Source: Edaphobacter acidisoli (lineage in GTDB: Bacteria; Acidobacteriota; Terriglobia; Terriglobales; Acidobacteriaceae). From it: a DNA stretch of 64,000 nucleotides. Location of the stretch: positions 1,674,001 through 1,738,000 of the forward strand of contig NZ_BMJB01000001.1 in NCBI RefSeq assembly GCF_014642855.1. Direction: 5' to 3'. The position numbers and the translations under genes were made by a program. The first letter of the stretch is position 1, and every line of letters starts with the position of its first letter. Shown piece after piece: positions 1 to 7,243 of the stretch. The notes beneath the pieces are model-generated. The model searched no databases. It saw only the letters and a program-made list of their open reading frames with translations, and had not been told where the DNA came from.

Positions 1-753
1 ACAGGCTGGGCCTCAGGCACCTGGTACCAGCAGGTCGATCTCCGCTCCGTCGTGCAGCACGTTCTGTTCATCGGCAGATACAACGACCAACAGTACAACA
101 CCGCCTTCTGGTCGCTGGTGCACGAAATGCGCATCTCGATCATCTTCCCCTTGCTCTTCTTGCTGGTAAACCGGACAAGGCGGTCCCTTGTCTTCCTGGT
201 CATTATCCTCTGCGAGCTTGCCGGGAATATTCACCACTACCAGCAGGGCATGTACACCATCCAGTACGCGGGCATCTTCATGCTTGGTATCCTGCTCGCC
301 AAACACCTCGACTCGATTCACCAATGGTTTTGCGCACGCAGCTTCATGCAGCGTGCTCTCTTCGCTCTCTTTGTGCTCGCCTTGTATCTGGGCGGAAGCC
401 ACGCAAGCGCCAACATGGGCAGTATCGTGATCTCCCTTGGCGCCGCGGGGCTAATGATCTTTGCACTGAATTCCACGGTGGTCCGCAATGCACTGCTGCA
501 CAGGACCCCGTCCTTTCTAGGTAAGATTTCCTACAGCCTCTACCTGGTACACGGAACTGTTCTGTTTGCCATGACAGCTATGCTGAAGAACAGGATCAGT
601 CATCTGTCCTTCTTTCTCATCTACGTTCCTCTATCTATCCTGCTCTCCTGGATATTCTTCAAGTTGGTCGAAGCGCCGTTCACAACGATGAGCCGCAACG
701 TTGGCAAAAAGCGTGTGACCCTGATCCCGGTGGCCACCGCATCCACAGACTGA
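1..753 (+). CDS. Acyltransferase family 3 membrane protein, 5' end missing
   Basis: The reading frame is open from the first base of the window, so the N-terminus lies upstream. The 250 visible residues are mostly hydrophobic helices. They include a segment resembling the FWSLxxE signature (FWSLVHEMR) of the OafA/YrhL-type acyltransferase-3 family, followed by about seven membrane spans. The C-terminal helix ends in a short basic tail. Known members O-acylate surface sugars or lipids at the cytoplasmic membrane. The substrate cannot be read here. A GTG at 52 could be an internal start, but the coding pattern continues upstream of it. The gene ends about 100 bp before cdsA on the same strand. 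The family call is fairly sure; the role is open. Confidence 0.75.
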   Translation, partial: TGWASGTWYQQVDLRSVVQHVLFIGRYNDQQYNTAFWSLVHEMRISIIFPLLFLLVNRTRRSLVFLVIILCELAGNIHHYQQGMYTIQYAGIFMLGILLAKHLDSIHQWFCARSFMQRALFALFVLALYLGGSHASANMGSIVISLGAAGLMIFALNSTVVRNALLHRTPSFLGKISYSLYLVHGTVLFAMTAMLKNRISHLSFFLIYVPLSILLSWIFFKLVEAPFTTMSRNVGKKRVTLIPVATASTD

Positions 754-854
754 TTACCTCTCTCAACTGAAGTAGCGGCGCAGCACATTCGGTCAACCGC
801 ACCCACCTACTCTGGCACCTCATCTGCGTCCCAACCTGTATCCTGCTCAAGGCC

Positions 855-1718
855 ATGAAACGAGTCATCACCGCAGTCATCCTCATCACCGCAGTCCTTG
901 CCCTCATCTTCTTCGGCAAGCTCTGGATGCTCACCCTCTTCGCCGCCATCATCGCCGAGCTGGCCGCCTACGAATACCTCCAGCTCGCAGCCATCGGCGC
1001 TGAGACCAACGGCGCCAAGCTCCGCATCCCGTTTTGGTGGATGGCCATCGCCACCGCGCTCGCCTTCATCGTCACGCTGCCCAACTTCCCCGTCGAAGAT
1101 CAGCTCCCCGTCCTCAGCGCGCTCACACTCGTTCTCTTCCTGTGGAATGGCTTCCGCGCTCCACTCAATCAGGTCCTGCCCGACACCGCACAAGGACTCT
1201 TCGGCCTCATCTACATCGCCTATCCACTCACGCTCATCCCGCTGCTCTGGAGCAAGGAGAACGGTCCCACACTCGTCCTCTTCCTCATGCTCTGCGTCTG
1301 GGTCGGCGACACCGCCGCACTCTACGTTGGCCGCGCCTTCGGCAAGCGCAAACTCGCCCCGCGCCTTAGCCCCGGCAAAACCTGGGCCGGCTCCCTCGCT
1401 TCCATCGCCGGCAGCGTCCTCATCGCCTTCGCACTCGCCGAAGCCGCCAGCGCACTCAACGCCCACGGCAGCGTCGTACTGCACATCTCCGAGCCACTCT
1501 GGCAGACACTCGTTCTCGCCGCCATCCTCAATATCGCCGCCCAACTCGGCGACCTGCTCGAATCAGCCATCAAGCGCGGAGCAGGCGTCAAAGACTCCGG
1601 CACCATGCTTCCCGGCCACGGAGGCATCCTCGACCGCATCGACGCCCTCCTCGTCGCCGCCCCAGTCCTCTGGTTCGCCCTGCTTCTCAAGGACTACTTC
1701 GGCCTCGGCCGCTTCTAA
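855..1718 (+). CDS. cdsA: Phosphatidate cytidylyltransferase
   Basis: A 287-residue polytopic membrane protein. It makes CDP-diacylglycerol from phosphatidic acid and CTP, the branch point of phospholipid synthesis at the inner membrane. The CDP-alcohol synthase signature is complete near the C-terminus: SAIKRGAGVKD, then PGHGGILDRID. About eight hydrophobic segments precede it, and the length is normal for CdsA. The ATG at 855 gives the family's usual short N-terminus. In many bacteria cdsA lies directly before dxr and rseP. Here a metallopeptidase gene and a repeat element separate cdsA from dxr. Confidence 0.95.
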   Translation: MKRVITAVILITAVLALIFFGKLWMLTLFAAIIAELAAYEYLQLAAIGAETNGAKLRIPFWWMAIATALAFIVTLPNFPVEDQLPVLSALTLVLFLWNGFRAPLNQVLPDTAQGLFGLIYIAYPLTLIPLLWSKENGPTLVLFLMLCVWVGDTAALYVGRAFGKRKLAPRLSPGKTWAGSLASIAGSVLIAFALAEAASALNAHGSVVLHISEPLWQTLVLAAILNIAAQLGDLLESAIKRGAGVKDSGTMLPGHGGILDRIDALLVAAPVLWFALLLKDYFGLGRF

Positions 1719-1797
1719 TTCCGCAGTTTAAGTTTCTGTCGCCATTCAAAGAGTGCGAATCCGAAACCCGCTCTATCCGGAACGCGTCCAACCCAGC

Positions 1798-2784
1798 ATG
1801 AGCGCCCAAACCCGCCGCGCCTTCCTCAGCTCCGCCATCGCCACCGCAGCAGCCATCGCGCTCAAGCCCACCCTCAACGCCAGCCCTCAGCGCGACGAGT
1901 TCCACGGCCCACCCTGGCGCCAGCCGGTCGCGTCGTCGAAAACCATCACCGTCGCCAACGCGACCATCCACATCGACCTCGCCCCCGGGACGTTCAACCT
2001 TCCCGAAGACGCCATCATCCGCTGGATCACCCGCGCAGCCCAGGCCGTCACCACCTACTACGGACGCTTCCCCGTTCCCTCCGCCCGCATCTACGTCCAG
2101 TCCACCCCCGGCAGCGGAGTCTTCGGCGGCACCACCTGGGGCAACGTCGGAGGCTCGCCCGCCTTCACCCGCATTCACGTCGGGCAAAACACCACACAAG
2201 CCGACCTCGACACCGACTGGATGATGACCCACGAGATCGTCCACTACGCCCTGCCCTCGCTGCCCGACGAAAACCACTGGCTCGAAGAAGGCATCGCCGT
2301 CTACGTCGAGCCCATCGCCCGCGTCCAGTCCGGCCAGCTCGCCGAAGCCGGCGTCTGGCACGACATGATCGAGAACATGCCGAAAGGTCAGCCCCGCGAC
2401 GGCGACCTCGGCCTCGACAACACCCACACCTGGGGCCGCACCTACTGGGGCGGAGCCGGTTTCTGCCTCCTCGCCGACGTCACCCTCCGCAAGCAAACGC
2501 AAAACCGCACCGGCCTCCAGCAAGCGCTGCGAGCCATCCTCACGGCAGGCGGAAACATCTCGCAAAACTGGGATATCCTCCCCACACTCCAGGCCGCCGA
2601 CAAAGCCACCGGCACCCAGGTCCTCACCACGCTCTACCAATCCATGAGCACGAAGCCAGTCCCCATCGACTTCACCACGCTCTGGCAACAACTAGGAGTC
2701 ACTCCCACCAGCAACACCGTCACCTACAACCCCAAAGCCCCCCTCGCCAAAGTCCGCCAGTCCATCTTCGCCACCGCCTCATAG
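1798..2784 (+). CDS. Tat-exported zinc metallopeptidase-like protein (gluzincin)
   Basis: The 328-residue product begins with a twin-arginine type leader: an RRAFLSS motif near residues 6-12, then an Ala-rich hydrophobic stretch. The mature part holds HEIVH at about residues 145-149, and 20 or so residues later WLEEGIAVYVEP. This is the HExxH plus downstream glutamate pattern of M1/M61-like gluzincins. A third recognisable stretch, TYWGGAGFCLLAD, resembles the helix after the active site in M61-type enzymes. The ATG at 1798 was chosen because it puts the twin arginine at the N-terminus; an in-frame start at 1753 would bury it. The substrate is unknown. The gene lies between cdsA and dxr, probably as a later insertion. 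Export and metal site are well supported, the exact family less so. Confidence 0.7.
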   Translation: MSAQTRRAFLSSAIATAAAIALKPTLNASPQRDEFHGPPWRQPVASSKTITVANATIHIDLAPGTFNLPEDAIIRWITRAAQAVTTYYGRFPVPSARIYVQSTPGSGVFGGTTWGNVGGSPAFTRIHVGQNTTQADLDTDWMMTHEIVHYALPSLPDENHWLEEGIAVYVEPIARVQSGQLAEAGVWHDMIENMPKGQPRDGDLGLDNTHTWGRTYWGGAGFCLLADVTLRKQTQNRTGLQQALRAILTAGGNISQNWDILPTLQAADKATGTQVLTTLYQSMSTKPVPIDFTTLWQQLGVTPTSNTVTYNPKAPLAKVRQSIFATAS

Positions 2785-2808
2785 CCAGAAGCGTCGCCAA
2801 CTATTCCA

Positions 2809-2837
2809 CTGTCATCCTGAGCGCAGCGAAGGACCCC
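2809..2837. repeat. Short dispersed-type intergenic motif
   Basis: The sequence TGTCATCCTGAGCGCAGCGA followed by AGGACCCC lies 25 bp after the metallopeptidase gene. From general knowledge, near-identical motifs (TGTCATnCTGAGCG...) recur in intergenic DNA of acidobacterial genomes. Only this copy was noticed in the window, so its repeat status here rests on that memory. Confidence 0.4.
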
Positions 2838-2889
2838 GGCGAACCCCAAACCCCACCCATACTGTCCAAATCCATTTCAGCCACAACAT

Positions 2890-3159
2890 CCTGTCAACCC
2901 CCATAAAATCGCAACCAATTCAAAACAAACAAGTTATTCCCCGAAACCCTTGGCGCGAAGTTATCACCGGTCTGCTATAATTAAAAAAGAGAACAAAAGC
3001 CCCGGCCAATTCCGGGGCTTTTCTCTTGAGCAACCATAACCAATTTATATTCAACCACTTACCATAACCCATTTCAATGGAAGACTTTACCAGGTACCCC
3101 CAACATAACCCAAGCAGAATGAGCAGTTTGGTACTCAAGTACCAGGGGGAGGGGTACCC
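2890..3159 (+). repeat. Dispersed leader element R1, copy 1 (upstream of dxr)
   Basis: In order the element holds: a 5' motif CTGTCAACCCCCA at 2891; TTGGCG at 2950-2955; an extended -10-like TGCTATAAT at 2973-2981; a strong GC hairpin with a T-run at 2995-3025; and the conserved 3' block TTTGGTACTCAAGTACC then GGGGGAGGGGTACCC at 3127-3159. The same parts in the same order recur at 25605-25800 and, reversed, at 39933-40112; the 3' block alone recurs at 10001-10036. The block ends 47 bp before the dxr start. It could be a mobile repeat, a promoter/leader cassette, or both. Confidence 0.7.
2995..3025 (+). terminator. Intrinsic terminator or attenuator hairpin within R1 copy 1
   Basis: AAAAGCCCCGG (2995-3005) pairs perfectly with CCGGGGCTTTT (3012-3022) around a six-base loop, followed by TTTTCTC. 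It lies 14 bp after an extended -10-like box and about 180 bp before dxr. It could therefore terminate transcription from cdsA and the peptidase gene, or attenuate a transcript started inside the element. Confidence 0.7.
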
Positions 3160-3206
3160 GCAAAAAGCACCACGCACCACCCCTAGCCTCTGAGAAAATA
3201 ACCATC

Positions 3207-4397
3207 GTGAAGAAGATCGCAATCCTCGGCTCCACCGGCTCCATCGGCAACAGCACCCTCTCCATCTGCGAGTCATTCCCCGACCGCTACAAGCCCATCG
3301 CGCTCGCCGCCGGACGCAACATCGAAGCCGCGCTGGCGCAGGCAATCCGCTGGCGCCCCAAGCTCATCTCGATGGCGACTGAAGAACTCGCCGACACCCT
3401 CCGCACGCGCCTCCGCGCCGGAGGCATCACCTGCGTCGAAGTCGTCCACGGCACCGAAGGCACAGTTCAGGTCGCCACGCTGCCAGAAGTAGATTTCGTC
3501 GTCTCCGCCATCGTAGGCGTCGCCGGACTCGAAGCCACCTACGCCGCTGTCTGCGCGGGCAAAACCATCGGCCTCGCCAACAAAGAGTGCCTCGTCGCCG
3601 CCGGCGAGCTCATCATCGCCGCGGCCCGCGAGCGCAACGTTGCCCTGCTCCCCATCGACTCCGAGCACAACGCCATCCACCAGTGCATGCGCGGAGGCAC
3701 CGCCGCCGAAGTCAAACAAATCTGGCTCACCGCCTCCGGAGGCCCGTTCCGCTCGACGCCCCTCAAAGACTTCAGCAACATCACGCCGCAGCAGGCCCTC
3801 AAGCACCCCACCTGGGTCATGGGTCAGCGCATCACCATCGATTCAGCCACCATGATGAACAAGGGCTTCGAGGTCATCGAAGCCTGCCGTCTCTTCAACC
3901 TGCCTCCCGCGCAGGTGCAGGTCACAGTCCATCCTCAGTCCACCGTCCACTCGCTGGTCGAGTTCGTCGACGGCAGCATCCTCGCGCAGATCTCTGTCAC
4001 CGACATGCGCCTACCCATCCTCTACGCCCTGGCCTACCCGGAGCGTGTCGCAGTCGCCGAAAAAGATCGCCTCACCTTCGACCTCAAGACCCTCAGCCAA
4101 CTGGACTTCTCGCAACCCGACTTCAACCGCTTCCCTTGCCTTCGCCTGGCCTACGAAGCAGCCGAAGCTGGAGGCAAAGCTCCCATCGCTCTCAATGCCG
4201 CCGACGAGATCGCCGTCGCCGCGTTCCTCGAAGGTCGTATCGCATTCATGGACATCCCACGTACAATAGAGCAAGTGCTCCAGGTAACTACCGGCCCCCG
4301 GCCCGCGTCTATCGTTGAGGTGCTCGAAGCTGATCTTGCCGCGCGTCAAGCAGCGCGCGAAGTGATTGCCACGCAGTTTGCCCCAGTCTCGCATTAG
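3207..4397 (+). CDS. dxr: 1-deoxy-D-xylulose 5-phosphate reductoisomerase
   Basis: A 396-residue cytoplasmic enzyme of the MEP isoprenoid pathway. It converts DXP to 2-C-methyl-D-erythritol 4-phosphate with NADPH. Visible landmarks are the NADPH loop GSTGSIG at residues 8-14, NKEC, the metal/substrate segment DSEHNAIHQ, the TASGGPFR loop, and MNKGFEVIEACRLF. The start is a GTG at 3207, which places the Rossmann motif at the usual distance. It lies 40 bp before rseP and is probably cotranscribed with it. R1 copy 1 and its hairpin lie directly upstream and may set its expression. The product feeds the same pathway as the prenyl synthase at 8986. Confidence 0.97.
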   Translation: MKKIAILGSTGSIGNSTLSICESFPDRYKPIALAAGRNIEAALAQAIRWRPKLISMATEELADTLRTRLRAGGITCVEVVHGTEGTVQVATLPEVDFVVSAIVGVAGLEATYAAVCAGKTIGLANKECLVAAGELIIAAARERNVALLPIDSEHNAIHQCMRGGTAAEVKQIWLTASGGPFRSTPLKDFSNITPQQALKHPTWVMGQRITIDSATMMNKGFEVIEACRLFNLPPAQVQVTVHPQSTVHSLVEFVDGSILAQISVTDMRLPILYALAYPERVAVAEKDRLTFDLKTLSQLDFSQPDFNRFPCLRLAYEAAEAGGKAPIALNAADEIAVAAFLEGRIAFMDIPRTIEQVLQVTTGPRPASIVEVLEADLAARQAAREVIATQFAPVSH

Positions 4398-4436
4398 CGC
4401 GCCCAGCACCTACACACACGAGGTCTTCACTCCTAT

Positions 4437-5831
4437 ATGTCCACCGTCATCCAGCTAGCCATCGTCCTTGGGATCATGGTTCTGGTCCACGAATTCGGCC
4501 ACTTCGTCGTGGCCAAACTCTGCGGCATCCGCGTCGAAGTCTTCTCCATCGGCTTCGGCAAGCGCCTCATCGGCTTCAAGCGCGGCGACACCGAGTACCA
4601 GATCGCCGTCGTCCCCCTCGGCGGCTACGTCAAAATGGCCGGAGAGATGGGGGGCGACGGCACCATGGCGCTCCCCGATAAGACCGAGACCGACGCGGAC
4701 GATCGCGGCAACTTCAACACACACCCGCGCTGGCAACGCATGCTGGTCGCCTTTGCCGGCCCTATCGCCAACTTCCTGCTCGCCTTCGCTCTGATGATCG
4801 GCGTCTCCATGCTTCACAACGAGGTGCAGCAGTACCTGAGCGCACCCGCCCAGACCGACTACGTTCCCACCAACACGCAGGTCGCGCGCACCGGCATCGA
4901 GAGTGGCGACACCATCGTCCGCTACGACACCGTCAACAACCCCACCTGGGACCAGGTTGCCGTCCGCTCCATGCTCAACCTGAACCAGAGCATCGACTTC
5001 TCCTACGTCCACGACGGCAAACGGGTGAATACAAAGCTCTTCGTCGAAGACAAGAATGGCCCGGACAACTTCTCCCTCGATGAGCTTGGCCTGATCCCCA
5101 TCATGCAGACCACGCCTGTCGAGGTTGACTCGCTCGAACCCAACATGCCGGCAATTCACGCCGGCCTCAAGTCCGGCGACAAGATCACCGCCATCGACGG
5201 CCTGCGCCTCCACTCGGTCCCGGCAATCCTCGCCTATCTCCAGGACCAGGCTGGCAAGCCAGCAACCCTGACCGTCCTGCGCACTGGACCGAACAAGACT
5301 GTCGAGACCGTCGACGTTAACATCACGCCGCAAATGGCCGATGCAGGAGATGGGACCAAAGAGTACCGTCTCGGTTTCAGCTATATTTCGCCGCCGGTCA
5401 AAGTCGAGCGGCTCCCTTTCGGCAAAGCAGTGGAAGCCTCGTGGAAGTTCAACAAGAAAGGCTCGCTCCTCATCGTCGAGGTCATCAAGCGCCTCTTCAC
5501 CCGTCAGGTCTCGGTCAAGAGCCTCTCAAGCCCCATCGGCATCGGCCAGCAGATTCACCAGGCGGCCGAGATGCCCGGCTGGATGCCGCTCATCGGCCTG
5601 ATGGCCTACATCTCGCTGAACCTCGGCATCTTCAATCTGTTGCCAATCCCGATCCTCGATGGCGGCATGATCATGTTCCTAGTCATTGAATCGATCATGC
5701 GCCGCGACGTCAACCAGCAGTTCAAGGAGCGTGTCTATCAGGTCGCCTTCGTCTGCCTGCTGGCCTTCTTCGCCTTCGTCATCTTCAACGACATCACCAA
5801 GCTCAGCTTCTTCACCAAAGTAAAGCCGTAA
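4437..5831 (+). CDS. rseP: RIP-type zinc metalloprotease, site-2 protease RseP
   Basis: A 464-residue inner-membrane protease. The first helix holds HEFGH at residues 18-22, the zinc site. The C-terminal helices carry the second metal-ligand region, NLLPIPILDGG. PDZ-like segments lie between, around residues 115-210 and 220-290. The family cleaves membrane-embedded anti-sigma factors and leftover signal peptides. The order dxr-rseP is conserved in many bacteria. The ATG at 4437 gives the short N-terminus typical of the family. The gene ends 10 bp before a long inverted repeat. Confidence 0.95.
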   Translation: MSTVIQLAIVLGIMVLVHEFGHFVVAKLCGIRVEVFSIGFGKRLIGFKRGDTEYQIAVVPLGGYVKMAGEMGGDGTMALPDKTETDADDRGNFNTHPRWQRMLVAFAGPIANFLLAFALMIGVSMLHNEVQQYLSAPAQTDYVPTNTQVARTGIESGDTIVRYDTVNNPTWDQVAVRSMLNLNQSIDFSYVHDGKRVNTKLFVEDKNGPDNFSLDELGLIPIMQTTPVEVDSLEPNMPAIHAGLKSGDKITAIDGLRLHSVPAILAYLQDQAGKPATLTVLRTGPNKTVETVDVNITPQMADAGDGTKEYRLGFSYISPPVKVERLPFGKAVEASWKFNKKGSLLIVEVIKRLFTRQVSVKSLSSPIGIGQQIHQAAEMPGWMPLIGLMAYISLNLGIFNLLPIPILDGGMIMFLVIESIMRRDVNQQFKERVYQVAFVCLLAFFAFVIFNDITKLSFFTKVKP

Positions 5832-5840
5832 ACAAAACCT

Positions 5841-5911
5841 GACCGCGGATTTCACGGATGAGCACGGATTGAGAACTACTTTATCCGTGCTCATCCGCGC
5901 AATCCGCGGTC
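5841..5911. repeat. Long inverted repeat between convergent genes
   Basis: Arms of 29 bp (5841-5869 and 5883-5911) are inverted complements with two mismatches, around a 13-base loop. The arms begin with GACCGCGGATT. The element fills the space between the rseP stop and the DHH phosphoesterase stop. It could act as a bidirectional terminator, but it has no long T-run, and the arms read like a repeat palindrome. Confidence 0.75.
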
Positions 5912-5916
5912 GTGTT

Positions 5917-6897
5917 TTACGCCGTTGCGCGTAGCTCCGCAACAATCTCCGCCGCGGCCTTGCGCGCTTCATCTTCGCAATCCGGAGGAAAGCTGATCGC
6001 GCCCACACGCGCGTGACCGCCTCCACCATAGCGCTCGCAGATCACCGCAAGATTCACCAGCTTCTCCGCAGGCACCTTAGTCCACGGATTCGTGCCCACC
6101 GCAACCTTCGTCCTGAACGAAGACTTGCTCAGCCCTACGTTGTACACCGCATCCGGAAACAGATAGTACGGAATGAACTTGTTGTAGCCCTCGGTCGGCT
6201 GGTCCGTGATATCGAACGTAATCACGCCGCGATCCATCACCGCGCGCTGACGAATCAGGTCAAGCGCAGCCCAATGCCGCTCCATCAGCGGTCCCAGCAA
6301 CTCCTGCACGAACGGCTGGTCGAGAACATCCTGCAAGCTCATCTCCGTCAGCAGCGGGATCAGCTTCGGCACCAGAGAATGGTCCTGCGCGCTCTCGATC
6401 ACCATCGTCAGCTTCATCGCCGGAGCAGCCATCTCGACAGCAGCTTCGGCGCTCTCATACTTCGCACCGTCCACAATGTTCGCCCACTTCACCAGATCGG
6501 CCAGCGGCTTCACATCGAAGCCGAACTTCGCCGCCCCAACATCAGCAATCAGCCCGGTGCACGAGACATACTTCGGATCGAAAAACTTCCGCATCGCCGT
6601 CGAGCCATCCGCCTGCCCGCGCCGAAAGTCAGCCTCATCGGCAGGCGTCAAAAACGCGCTCTGGTGATGATCGAACCACCACGTCACCTTCGGCGAAGTC
6701 GAGTACTTGAAGTCAACAACCGCGTTCTCACCCTCGATAAACGCGTTCTCGTCAAACAACGCTCCCGCGCGATGCACGAGCCCATAAAAAGAGAACCTGT
6801 CCGCAGTCTTCACGCACTCCCGGTGAAACCGCGCAAACACCGAAGCCGAACACGCCCCATCGAAACACTTATCGTGATAAAAAACTCTGCACTCCAA
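5917..6897 (-). CDS. DHH-family phosphoesterase
   Basis: The 326-residue product starts with FYHDKCFDGACSA, the first Asp/His metal motif of DHH enzymes. It continues with VVDF and the name-giving DHH at WWFDHHQSAF. It ends with GGGGH in a DHHA1-like domain (YGGGGHARVGA). DHH proteins hydrolyse nano-RNA, cyclic dinucleotides, pAp or polyphosphate; which applies here is not visible. I chose a TTG at 6897 because GCGAGGA precedes it at good spacing and the catalytic motif then begins at residue 6, as usual. In-frame ATG/TTG codons up to 6978 would add about 27 unconserved residues. The gene converges on rseP. Confidence 0.8.
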   Translation of the reverse strand: MECRVFYHDKCFDGACSASVFARFHRECVKTADRFSFYGLVHRAGALFDENAFIEGENAVVDFKYSTSPKVTWWFDHHQSAFLTPADEADFRRGQADGSTAMRKFFDPKYVSCTGLIADVGAAKFGFDVKPLADLVKWANIVDGAKYESAEAAVEMAAPAMKLTMVIESAQDHSLVPKLIPLLTEMSLQDVLDQPFVQELLGPLMERHWAALDLIRQRAVMDRGVITFDITDQPTEGYNKFIPYYLFPDAVYNVGLSKSSFRTKVAVGTNPWTKVPAEKLVNLAVICERYGGGGHARVGAISFPPDCEDEARKAAAEIVAELRATA

Positions 6898-6999
6898 CGC
6901 CTGAGTCCTCGCTTTAGGAAAACACCAATGTAGATTGCCGCGAATCTCTAAGCATATTCGCCTGTTCATTCCTGTCAAGCAGCGACCCTCGATAGAAGA

Positions 7000-7203
7000 T
7001 CATTCAGGGCTCAAAGCCGCCTGATAGCGCGCCTCCGACAGGTCGAGTTCGCGTTCCAGCTTGCGCAGCGTATCGTCGCCAATCCGTCCCTGGTCGCGCA
7101 ACCCGATCAGCGTCCTGCGATACTCCATCGCTGCTTCGATCGACAACCGCCTCGCCTCTTGCTCTTCGTACCGGCGTGCTGTTCCCACAGTAAAACAGCC
7201 CAC
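7000..7203 (-). pseudogene. Orphan C-terminal tail of a CPA1-type Na+/H+ antiporter (remnant)
   Basis: The 67 residues contain RRTLIGLRDQGRIGDD and LRKLERELDLSEAR. This pattern resembles the cytoplasmic end of NhaP/CPA1 sodium-proton antiporters. No membrane domain accompanies it: only 40 bp separate its first codon from the divergent membrane gene at 7244. Most likely it is what remains of a deleted antiporter gene. A functional small charged helical protein cannot be excluded. Confidence 0.45.
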
Positions 7204-7243
7204 CCCACTCGTTCGTCAATCCGCGCAATGTCACAATGAAGAC

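Noticed and set aside
807-1544. Long minus-strand frame opposite cdsA
   Set aside because: Composition is the acidic/Gly-rich pattern of the complement of a G+C-rich gene. CdsA motifs on the plus strand are unambiguous. The same holds for the long frames opposite dxr, rseP, ffh, kdgK, uxaC and GH20.
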